From the NCBI RefSeq assembly GCF_900698945.1, contig NZ_LR217717.1, forward strand, positions 1 to 64,000: DNA of 64,000 nucleotides, written 5' to 3'. Position 1 is the first letter of the stretch, and each line of letters starts with the position of its first letter. Below the pieces are notes generated by a model that had not been told where the DNA came from, ran no database searches, and saw only the letters and a list, made by a program, of their open reading frames with translations. Positions 57,272 through 64,000 of this stretch are shown piece by piece. Both the position numbers and the translations under genes were made by a program. Source of the DNA: Buchnera aphidicola (Cinara laricifoliae) (lineage in GTDB: Bacteria > Pseudomonadota > Gammaproteobacteria > Enterobacterales > Enterobacteriaceae).

Positions 57272-58036
57272 ATGTTATATAAAAATATAATTTCTAACTT
57301 ATCTGTTATTCCACTTTTTTTATTGACAAATACGTCTAATAATAATGCAAATAATATAATTAATAACGGATTTGATATATTTAATTTATCTATTCAATCA
57401 TCAATACTATTAACTATTTTAAGTTTAGCTCCTATATTGTTATTAATGACGACATGTTTTACTCGTATTATTATTGTTTTTAATTTTTTAAGAACTGCAT
57501 TAGGAACACCTTATTCTCCTCCTAATCAAGTATTGATAGCACTATCTTTGTTTTTAACATTTTTTATTATGTCCCCAGTATTAGATAAAATATCTAGTAC
57601 AGCAATTGTACCGTTATATAAACATGAAATTAATATAAATGTAGCTTCTGCTAATATTATAAAACCATTATATAAGTTTATGCTGCAACAGACTAGAAAA
57701 TCTGATATTTCTGCATTGTTACGGTTATCTAAAGGATCATCACATAAAATAGATAAAATAGATAAAATAGATAAAATAGATATAAATGAAATACCTATCA
57801 GTGTATTAATACCAGCATTTATGATTAGTGAATTGAAAACTGCTTTTCAAATTGGTTTTACAATTTTTTTACCATTTTTAATTATTGATTTAGTAGTCGC
57901 GAGTGTTTTAATGTCTTTAGGTATGATGATGGTTCCACCTGCTACAATTGCTTTACCTTTAAAACTAATATTATTTGTTTTGTCGGATGGATGGAAATTA
58001 TTAATTATATCTCTTTCAAAAAGTTTTTTTGTTTAA
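57272..58036 (+). CDS. fliP: FliP, flagellar export gate membrane protein
   Basis: Core of the FliPQR export gate. The 254 residues (E. coli 245) carry an N-terminal signal-like segment, then TILSLAPILLLMTTCFTRIIIVFNFLRTALGTPYSPPNQVLIALSLFLTFF-type blocks and the signature FLPFLIIDLVVASVLMSLGMMMVPP near residue 205. A 9-base microsatellite codes four Lys-Ile-Asp repeats near residues 158-170, just before IPISVLIPAFMISELKTAFQIG. GAGG precedes the ATG. Confidence 0.97.
   Translation: MLYKNIISNLSVIPLFLLTNTSNNNANNIINNGFDIFNLSIQSSILLTILSLAPILLLMTTCFTRIIIVFNFLRTALGTPYSPPNQVLIALSLFLTFFIMSPVLDKISSTAIVPLYKHEININVASANIIKPLYKFMLQQTRKSDISALLRLSKGSSHKIDKIDKIDKIDINEIPISVLIPAFMISELKTAFQIGFTIFLPFLIIDLVVASVLMSLGMMMVPPATIALPLKLILFVLSDGWKLLIISLSKSFFV
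57744..57779. repeat. In-frame 9-base tandem repeat in fliP (four ATAAAATAG)
   Basis: Four perfect copies of ATAAAATAG in frame, coding repeated Lys-Ile-Asp. It extends the hydrophilic segment of FliP and can change copy number without shifting the frame. Confidence 0.9.
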
Positions 58037-58076
58037 AAAATTTACTATTTAATTACTGACTATAATGGATATTATT

Positions 58077-58343
58077 ATGAATCAAGAATTTTTGATTACA
58101 TTATTCCAAGATTCTATTAAGTTTGCGTTATTATTATCCGCACCTTGTTTGTTATCTACGTTATTGAGTGGTGTATTAATGAGTGTATTTCAAGCATCAG
58201 TACAAATAAATGAACAAACATTATCGTTTATACCTAAGATAATATCAGTATTTTTATCTTTTATTTTTTTTGGACCTTGGATGCTTCAACTTACTATAGA
58301 ATATATAAAAAATATTTTTCATATAATATCAATTATGAATTAA
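58077..58343 (+). CDS. fliQ: FliQ, flagellar export gate membrane protein
   Basis: Small two-helix gate subunit. I choose MNQEFLITLF because it aligns end to end with E. coli FliQ (89 residues; here 88); an ATG 12 bases upstream (58065) would add MDII. The body SAPCLLSTLLSGVLMSVFQASVQINEQTLSFIPKI is highly conserved. The fliR ATG follows the stop by 5 bases. Confidence 0.94.
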   Translation: MNQEFLITLFQDSIKFALLLSAPCLLSTLLSGVLMSVFQASVQINEQTLSFIPKIISVFLSFIFFGPWMLQLTIEYIKNIFHIISIMN

Positions 58344-58348
58344 TTATC

Positions 58349-59140
58349 ATGACACATAACTTACTTTATAAATATATTTTTGGTATGAGTAGTAAAATTA
58401 TATTAATTATGTCGCGTATTTTATCTACTTTAATGTATTCTAAGATATTCAGTTATATTAATTATGATTTATCTATTAAATTTTTTTTGGTATATTTAAT
58501 TAGCTATTTATTAGAACCATTTGTATCTGGTTATAATGTTAATAATTATGATATGGAATTTTTTATAATTTTATTTAATCAAATTATAATAGGAATAGCA
58601 ATAGGATTTTTGTTTCAATGTTTATTTTCTTCTATACTTTTAGTAGGAGAAATTATTAGTTCTCAGATTGGTTTATCGTTCTCTACTTTTTTTGATTCAG
58701 GGAATCATTTTTATTCTTTAGTTTTTTCACAGTTTTTAAATATTTTTTTTTTATTTGTATTTTTCATATATAATGGTCATTTAAAATTAATTATTTTTTT
58801 GATAAAAAGTTTTGATATATTTCCATTATATAATACATTTATATATAAAAATATTTTTTTATCTATTATCAATTTTTCTAGTCTTATTTTTTTAAACGGA
58901 GTATATTGTGTTTTACCAATTTTGTTTTTTTTTTTAATTTTATTTATAGCATGCGTGCTATTAAATCGATTAGTACCTAATACATCTTTATTTTCTTCTT
59001 TTCCAATTATTATTTTTGCTGTTGGTTTGATGTTGTTAAAATACTTTATTTGTCGATTTTACGGATTTAGCAAAATTTTACTTGATTATTTATTTTATTA
59101 CTTGAAAATGTATGTATTTAAGTTATTAAATTATTCTTAA
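58349..59140 (+). CDS. fliR: FliR, flagellar export gate membrane protein
   Basis: Plug subunit of the export gate. I choose MTHNLLYKYIFG, giving 263 residues (E. coli 261); a longer frame starting inside fliQ (58277) has no counterpart. About six membrane segments are seen, with GIAIGFLFQCLFSSILLVGEIISSQIGLSFSTFFD near residue 83 and LNRLVPNTSLFSSFPI near residue 208. It ends the fli block and is followed by a terminator. Confidence 0.95.
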   Translation: MTHNLLYKYIFGMSSKIILIMSRILSTLMYSKIFSYINYDLSIKFFLVYLISYLLEPFVSGYNVNNYDMEFFIILFNQIIIGIAIGFLFQCLFSSILLVGEIISSQIGLSFSTFFDSGNHFYSLVFSQFLNIFFLFVFFIYNGHLKLIIFLIKSFDIFPLYNTFIYKNIFLSIINFSSLIFLNGVYCVLPILFFFLILFIACVLLNRLVPNTSLFSSFPIIIFAVGLMLLKYFICRFYGFSKILLDYLFYYLKMYVFKLLNYS

Positions 59141-59181
59141 TATTAGTTATTTTAAATACATGATTTTTTCATGGTTTAATC

Positions 59182-59216
59182 AAAATAATATACATGATTA
59201 TAATGTATATTATTTT
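59182..59216 (+). terminator. Terminator of the fli cluster
   Basis: AAAATAATATACAT (59182-59195) and ATGTATATTATTTT (59203-59216) form a perfect 14-bp stem with a 7-base loop and a T-tail, 41 bases after the fliR stop. Confidence 0.65.
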
Positions 59217-59248
59217 TAAATACTAAATATTTATAAATATCATTTATT

Positions 59249-59270
59249 GGAGATCTTATAGTAGATCTCC
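59249..59270 (-). terminator. Terminator of rpmB-rpmG
   Basis: GGAGATCT (59249-59256) and AGATCTCC (59263-59270) form a perfect GC-containing 8-bp stem with a 6-base loop, 45 bases beyond the rpmG stop on the minus strand. Confidence 0.65.
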
Positions 59271-59314
59271 GGTAAAGTTATATAGATATAAATATTATTT
59301 TATAATTTTATATA

Positions 59315-59482
59315 TTATTTAATTTTTCTTTCTTCGTATAAAACATGTTTTCTAATAATTGGATCGTATTTCTTAATTTTTAATTTATTAGTTTGATTGC
59401 GTTTGTTTTTTGTAGTGGTGTAGTAGTGTTTACTTCCACTAGATGAAATTAGTTTTATTTTAATTCTATTATTTTTAGCCAT
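59315..59482 (-). CDS. rpmG: 50S ribosomal protein L33
   Basis: 55-residue large-subunit protein reading [26 protein letters not shown], then [23 protein letters not shown]. The family motif YTTTKNKR and KYDP..RKHV..KE are present. It is zinc-free, like the E. coli protein. It follows rpmB by 12 bases, in E. coli order. Confidence 0.97.
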   Translation of the reverse strand: MAKNNRIKIKLISSSGSKHYYTTTKNKRNQTNKLKIKKYDPIIRKHVLYEERKIK

Positions 59483-59494
59483 ATTTTCTCTTTT

Positions 59495-59716
59495 TTATAT
59501 AATATATTTTTTATATATTTTTTCAATTCCAAATTTATTTACCATTCTCAATCCTTTTGCAGATATACGTATTTTTATTTTTTTATTTTGACTTGGTAAC
59601 CAGAACGAATGATATTGTATATTTAAAGAAAATTTTCTTTTAGTTGCGTTCATGGCATGTGAGCGATTTTGGCCCAACATTGGTTTTTTTTTAGTGATTT
59701 GACATATTTTTGACAT
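59495..59716 (-). CDS. rpmB: 50S ribosomal protein L28
   Basis: 73 residues (E. coli 78) beginning [29 protein letters not shown], with [16 protein letters not shown] near the C-terminus. First gene of the rpmB-rpmG pair on the minus strand. Confidence 0.97.
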   Translation of the reverse strand: MSKICQITKKKPMLGQNRSHAMNATKRKFSLNIQYHSFWLPSQNKKIKIRISAKGLRMVNKFGIEKIYKKYII

Positions 59717-59799
59717 AAAAATTATTCCGTTTAATAAAAATATAATTATTTTTATGAATTTAAAATAATTAAATATTTTAAATTTTTAATTTTTCTGTA

Positions 59800-60348
59800 T
59801 TATAAATTTAGATTTTTATATCTATTAACAGCATTTATTATTTCTAATTTTGCATATTCAACATCTTTCCATCCATTTATTTTAACTGATTTATTTTTTT
59901 CTAATTTTTTATAATTTTTAAAGAAATAAACAATTTGCTTTTTTAGTAATTTTGGTAATTGGTTAATATTACGAATATTTATATATTCTTGTGTAATTTT
60001 ATTATGTGGTACAGCAATTATTTTTTCATCTATCCCTGATTCATCTTCCATATCTAATAATCCGATAGGACGACATCGAATGATAGATGTAGGTTGTAGT
60101 GGATACGGGCTTGGTATTAAAACATCTAATGGATCTCCATCTAACGATAGAGTATGATTTATAAATCCGTAATTACAAGGATAAAACATATTAGTAGGTA
60201 TAAATCTGTCGACATATAACATTTGAAAGGATTTGTGTAATTCATATTTTACAGGAGTAGAATATGCAGGAATTTCTATAATCCCATATATGTCATCAGG
60301 AATATTTTTTCCTGTAGGTATTTGAGTAAAATTTTTTGTTTTTTTCAT
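59800..60348 (-). CDS. ppa: Inorganic pyrophosphatase
   Basis: Hydrolyses pyrophosphate to pull biosynthetic reactions forward. I use the ATG giving MKKTKNFTQIPTGKNIPDDIYGIIEIP, 182 residues (E. coli 176); a TTG 9 bases upstream is less likely. Catalytic signature SLDGDPLDVLIPSPYPLQPTSIIRCRPIG is near residue 75, and KYELHK and FYPCNYGFI are kept. Monocistronic by position. Confidence 0.97.
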   Translation of the reverse strand: MKKTKNFTQIPTGKNIPDDIYGIIEIPAYSTPVKYELHKSFQMLYVDRFIPTNMFYPCNYGFINHTLSLDGDPLDVLIPSPYPLQPTSIIRCRPIGLLDMEDESGIDEKIIAVPHNKITQEYINIRNINQLPKLLKKQIVYFFKNYKKLEKNKSVKINGWKDVEYAKLEIINAVNRYKNLNL

Positions 60349-60616
60349 ATATGTCAATGTAAATGATAGTAATGATAAATTATTATTATAATAGATAATT
60401 AATATAATAATATTAATTTTATTAAATAATTATATGCGAATATAATTATAAGTATATAAAAATAATTAAAATATATTAATATGCAATACATATATAAATG
60501 TGTAAATTGATATTATATATTTATATATGTATTATATTTATTAAATTTTTATTAATTTAATTTAATTTTTATGTTTTGTATTTTTAAAATTTATATTGGT
60601 TTAAGGTGCATTGAAA

Positions 60617-61966
60617 ATGTTATTTTTTTATGATATAGAAAAAGATTTAAATATTTTACTGCATAATATGCGGCAGGTAATATTTTATTTAAATAAAAAA
60701 AAATATACTGGTTTTATTAAAATAAAAAAAACATATTGTTTAATCGTATCAAATCGATATGGAGTTATAGACAATATTGAATCATTTAATTATATTAATA
60801 GTACAGTTATTACATACGATAATTATCGTCAATATTCTACATCATCCAATGACGTATCTATTTTAGGAATATGTAATTCTATTGATAAATCAATTTATCT
60901 ATCTAAGTATACAACTAAAGATAAATTTATCGGTTTACCTGATATAAATTTATTATATAATAATAATAAAAAAATAAATTTATTTTTTCCTCATTCTTTT
61001 AGTCTAGAGGAAATTAATAATTTAGTCAATACAGCAGATTCTGCAGCTTTGAATTTTGATGCTAGAATTATTAATACAGATAGTTCTATTTTTGAATATT
61101 TTATTAATATTAAGATTATAGGAAATAGTTTAGGTTGGATAGGAAATCAACTATCTACATATAATTGTTTATCTAGTTGTGTTATAGCCCGTGATAATAA
61201 TTCGATGGAAAAAGATATTAGTTATACTGTTGCAAGAGATTTTAATGATTTAGATGATCCTATATTTATAGGTCAGGATAGCGCAAAAAAAAGTATTGCA
61301 AAATTAAATTCGAAAAAAATACGTACGCAAATTTCTCCTGTTATATTTAGTTCTGATGTTTCTTGTGATTTATTTTTTTGCTTAATGAGTGCAATTAATG
61401 GACATGTTGTATATAATAAATCAACATTTTTATTAAATCATTTAAATAAAAAAATTTTTCCTGATTGGTTAAATATTTTTGAAAATCCATTTTTGGACAA
61501 AGGTTTATCGTCTTCATTATTTGATAATGAAGGTGTGGTAACTACTGCTAGAAAGATTATACATAACGGTATTTTACAAACATGGTTGTTAGATACATAT
61601 TCAGCTAATCGTTTAAATATGTATAACACTGGACATGCTGGAGGAGCATATAACTGGTTAGTATCAGCAGATACTAAATTTTTAACATCGTTTAATCAAA
61701 TTTTATATTCTATGTATCAAGGATTTTTAATTACTGAATTAATAGGTGATGGTTTTAATATAATGACTGGAGAGTATTCATGTGGTGCATGTGGTTTTTG
61801 GATAGAAAAAGGAAAAATAGAATATTCTGTTAATGAAGTTACTATTTCCGGTAATTTGTTGAATATGTATAAAAATATTATTTGTATAGCTGATGATATA
61901 AATATAAAAAATAAAGTTCAATGTTCTTCTATATTGATAGATAAAGTACAAATTTCTGGAATTTAG
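60617..61966 (+). CDS. pmbA: PmbA (TldE), metalloprotease partner subunit
   Basis: With TldD forms a zinc protease; PmbA/TldE lacks the metal site. I choose the ATG (MLFFYDIEKDLN) with AAGGTG 8 bases ahead; a TTG two codons upstream is possible. The 449 residues (E. coli 450) share LSSCVIARDNNSMEKDISYTVAR near residue 190, STFLLNHLNKKIFPDWL, STGHAGG-like NTGHAGGAYNW near residue 340, and ITGEYSCGACGFWIEKG. tldD is not in the window. The role in a symbiont without known microcins is unclear. Confidence 0.95.
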   Translation: MLFFYDIEKDLNILLHNMRQVIFYLNKKKYTGFIKIKKTYCLIVSNRYGVIDNIESFNYINSTVITYDNYRQYSTSSNDVSILGICNSIDKSIYLSKYTTKDKFIGLPDINLLYNNNKKINLFFPHSFSLEEINNLVNTADSAALNFDARIINTDSSIFEYFINIKIIGNSLGWIGNQLSTYNCLSSCVIARDNNSMEKDISYTVARDFNDLDDPIFIGQDSAKKSIAKLNSKKIRTQISPVIFSSDVSCDLFFCLMSAINGHVVYNKSTFLLNHLNKKIFPDWLNIFENPFLDKGLSSSLFDNEGVVTTARKIIHNGILQTWLLDTYSANRLNMYNTGHAGGAYNWLVSADTKFLTSFNQILYSMYQGFLITELIGDGFNIMTGEYSCGACGFWIEKGKIEYSVNEVTISGNLLNMYKNIICIADDINIKNKVQCSSILIDKVQISGI

Positions 61967-61989
61967 TAAGTAAATAAATTATATATTAT

Positions 61990-62356
61990 GAAGTTGATTT
62001 ATAAGCCGGGTTCTGTTTAAAACAGTCATTTATCTAGATTAATAATCACTTATTAATTCAAAGCAGTCTACCCGGAGTAGTTATGCGGGCCACATTCTCC
62101 TTCTTGACCTTGCTCCTGATGGAAGTTTACCATGCCAAGATTGTTACCAATTTTGCGGTGCGCTTTTACCGCACCATTTCACCTTTTCCTATTAAAATAT
62201 TATGATAATACATATTTTTTTTATATAGGTAGTTTATTTTCTGTTGCACTAGTCGTAAGATTACTCTTCCCAGGTGTTACCTGGCACCGTACCCTATGGA
62301 GCCCGGACTTTCCTCTGTCAATAAAATTATATTACAGTGACTGTTCAATCAACTTC
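61990..62356 (-). ncRNA. rnpB: RNase P RNA (M1 RNA, class A)
   Basis: Catalytic RNA that matures tRNA 5' ends with RnpA. On the minus strand the 5' end is GAAGTTGATT. The universal core GAGGAAAGTCCGGGCTCC (near 62305) and the 3' core AGAACCCGGCTTATA (near 62005) pair as P4. The intervening GGTGCCAGGTAACACCTGGG and GGTGCGGTAAAAGCGCACC helices and GGTAAACTTCCA are kept. The middle domain contains AT-only arms. Length about 367 bases against 377 in E. coli. It abuts the rsmI stop. Confidence 0.95.
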
Positions 62357-63212
62357 ATAAAATATTTTCTTTAATAATTTTATTATAAAGAACATTTTTA
62401 TTAAGTCCACATATTTTTTTGGTAATTTTTATTGCTGTAGTATTATTAGTTTCTTTTTTTATTATATTAAATATTTTTAATGCTTGTGAAGATATAGTTT
62501 TTGTATTATTTTTTTTATCTCCTTCAATAATAATAGTTATTTCTCCTTTTTTCCAGTATATATCATTACTAATTATTAATAATAATTGTTCAGCTGTTCC
62601 TCTCTGTATATTTTCCCATTTTTTAGTTATTTCTTTAGAAATTGTAATCTTTCGTGTAGCACCTATAATTTTTTTTATTAATTGTACTGTATGTATTAAT
62701 CGTTTTGGAGATTCATATAAAATTATTGTTCGTTTTTCTTTTCGTAAAGAATATATTTTTTTTTCACATTTTTTTTTTTTATTTGGTAAAAATCCTTCAT
62801 AACAAAATTGATTAGCTTTTAATCCTGAAGCACAGAGAGCTGTAATTGCTGCACATGCTCCAGGTAGTGGTACTACACGAATATTATTATAATATGCATG
62901 CTTGACTAATATATATCCGGGATCATTAATAATTGGAGTTCCGGCTTTAGATACAATTGCAATATTATTACCATTTTTTAATATATTAATATATTGATTA
63001 GTTTTTTTTTTTTCGTTAATAGTATTTAAAGATAATAATTTATTTATAATAGAAAATTGATTCAATAAAATTGATGTATGTTTAATATTTTCAGTTATAA
63101 TAAAATCTACTTTTTTTAGAATATTGACGGATCGATATGTTATATCTAATAAGTTTCCTATGGGTGTTGGTACAATATATAATAAACCGATATTATTTTT
63201 TTTTTTATACAT
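62355..63212 (-). CDS. rsmI: RsmI, 16S rRNA 2'-O-ribose C1402 methyltransferase
   Basis: Methylates ribose of C1402 in the decoding centre. The 285 residues (E. coli 286) begin with IVPTPIGNLLDITYRSVNILKKVD near residue 13, and contain VSKAGTPIINDPGY near residue 84, VVPLPGACAAITALCASGL and FCYEGFLPNKK, ending with a Lys/Asn-rich tail. Its stop codon (62355-62357) overlaps the first bases of rnpB, so both may come from one transcript. Confidence 0.96.
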   Translation of the reverse strand: MYKKKNNIGLLYIVPTPIGNLLDITYRSVNILKKVDFIITENIKHTSILLNQFSIINKLLSLNTINEKKKTNQYINILKNGNNIAIVSKAGTPIINDPGYILVKHAYYNNIRVVPLPGACAAITALCASGLKANQFCYEGFLPNKKKKCEKKIYSLRKEKRTIILYESPKRLIHTVQLIKKIIGATRKITISKEITKKWENIQRGTAEQLLLIISNDIYWKKGEITIIIEGDKKNNTKTISSQALKIFNIIKKETNNTTAIKITKKICGLNKNVLYNKIIKENIL

Positions 63213-63435
63213 AAAAATTAATGATTCCTTATATTATTAATGATATTTAATGTAAAATAAATGTTATTTAATAATTTCTAGTAAATAATTTATTAATTTA
63301 TAAATAAAAATTTTTATAATTAAATTATATAATAATTATTATATATAATAATTATTTGATATTTTAAATTATATTATAATATAAAAATAAGTATTCTAAT
63401 ACATTGATTGAGTGTTTTGTTAAGGATAACAATAA

Positions 63436-64000
63436 TTGAAAAGAATCGTTATTACTGGTTTTGGAATTGTTTCAAGTATAGGTACTACTGAAAAAAATAT
63501 TGTAAAATTATTAAAAGAAGGTATTTCAGGAATAATTTTTTCAAAAAAAATGAAAAAATATGGTTTACATAGTACTGTATGGGGAAAAATATCTTCTAGA
63601 AAAATGAATCAAATACCTAAAAAGTTTTTACGATTTATGAATTTTGCATCGATATATTCTTATTTATCCTTACAAGATGCTATTAAAGATAGTAAATTAT
63701 ATCCTGAAATATATATGAAGAATCCTAGAGTAGGTATTATTATGGGATCTGGTAGTGGATCTTTTAAATTAAATACATATTGGTGTAATAAAAAAAAAAA
63801 TAATGTTAATAAAATTAGTCCATATGTTGCTATTAAAAATATGACTTCTTCTATATCAGCCTGTTTAGGTACTTTTTTTAAAATTTATGGAATTAATTAT
63901 TCTATCAGTTCTGCTTGTTCTACTTCCGCACATTGTATTGGTAATGCGTATGAGTTAATTTCTTTAGGTAAACAAGATATTATTTTTGCTGGTGGTGGAG
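63436..64000 (+). CDS. fabB: FabB, 3-oxoacyl-ACP synthase I (5' part, cut by window end)
   Basis: Elongates fatty acids and is needed for unsaturated ones in E. coli. The start is TTG, with TAAGGA upstream, giving MKRIVITGFGIVSSIGTTE, colinear with E. coli MKRAVITGLGIVSSIGN. RFMNFASIYSYLSLQDAI, GIIMGSGSGSF and the active-site cysteine in SISSACSTSAHCIGNA (near residue 163) are visible. The sequence ends at AGGG-like FAGGG near residue 188. The frame is open to the window edge. Confidence 0.96.
   Translation, partial: MKRIVITGFGIVSSIGTTEKNIVKLLKEGISGIIFSKKMKKYGLHSTVWGKISSRKMNQIPKKFLRFMNFASIYSYLSLQDAIKDSKLYPEIYMKNPRVGIIMGSGSGSFKLNTYWCNKKKNNVNKISPYVAIKNMTSSISACLGTFFKIYGINYSISSACSTSAHCIGNAYELISLGKQDIIFAGGG

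Noticed and set aside
62132-62374. Plus-strand 80-codon open frame with a Pro/Arg-rich sequence
   Set aside because: It lies entirely across RNase P RNA on the opposite strand; the GC-rich look comes from the RNA core.

Overview
This window looks like one end of the chromosome of a reduced, extremely AT-rich gammaproteobacterial insect endosymbiont, most likely Buchnera aphidicola from an aphid lineage with a small genome. Three things support this. Almost every protein resembles its E. coli counterpart but is rich in Lys, Asn and Ile. The gene order follows that known for Buchnera: mnmG, gyrB-dnaN-dnaA-rpmH-rnpA-yidC-mnmE, groESL, efp, dnaC, rsmD/ftsY/rpoH, metE, rpoBC, the L11-L1-L10-L12 cluster, nusG-secE, metF, argGH, rpoD-dnaG-rpsU, ligA, gltX, the fli cluster, rpmBG, ppa, pmbA, rnpB, rsmI, fabB. 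There are no mobile elements, phages or CRISPR arrays. The host assignment is inference.

Layout. 1-6.8 kb: mnmG converges on the minus-strand replication block gyrB, dnaN, dnaA. 7.2-10.4 kb: rpmH, rnpA, yidC, mnmE, tRNA-Phe. 10.7-13.5 kb: heat-shock promoter, groES, groEL, efp. 13.6-17.2 kb: dnaC and rsmD (minus), ftsY and rpoH (plus). 17.9-20.2 kb: metE. 20.4-32.2 kb: a minus-strand transcription/translation block (rpoC, rpoB, rplL, rplJ, rplA, rplK, nusG, secE) behind four tRNAs. 33.3-37.6 kb: metF, argG, argH. 38.4-42.5 kb: the rpsU-dnaG-rpoD operon. 42.7-49.7 kb: tsaD, cca, a degenerate crr, ligA, tRNA-Lys, tRNA-Val, gltX. 49.9-59.1 kb: fliE and fliF-G-H-I-J-M-N-O-P-Q-R. 59.3-64 kb: rpmG, rpmB, ppa, pmbA, rnpB, rsmI and the 5' part of fabB.

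The genes cover core replication, transcription, translation and chaperone functions. Nutritional genes are few: the methyl-transfer end of methionine synthesis (metE, metF) and the last two steps of arginine synthesis (argG, argH). A flagellar basal body/export apparatus is present without filament genes.

The most notable signal is erosion of specific genes. dnaA lacks its N-terminal domains, has lost its arginine-finger residues, and is broken at two poly(A) runs. ftsY and fliJ are each broken once, right after a well-placed ribosome binding site, at an A-rich homopolymer. All four breaks are restored by adding one base, which suggests either rescue by RNA-polymerase slippage or ongoing decay. 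Other losses are: both catalytic histidines of the Crr-like protein, the LigA BRCT domain, the Cca HD motif, most of the YidC periplasmic domain, both ends of FliM, and whole genes that other Buchnera carry at these junctions (atp operon, argECB, ptsHI, fliK/fliL). Long AT-only spacers mark several of these places.
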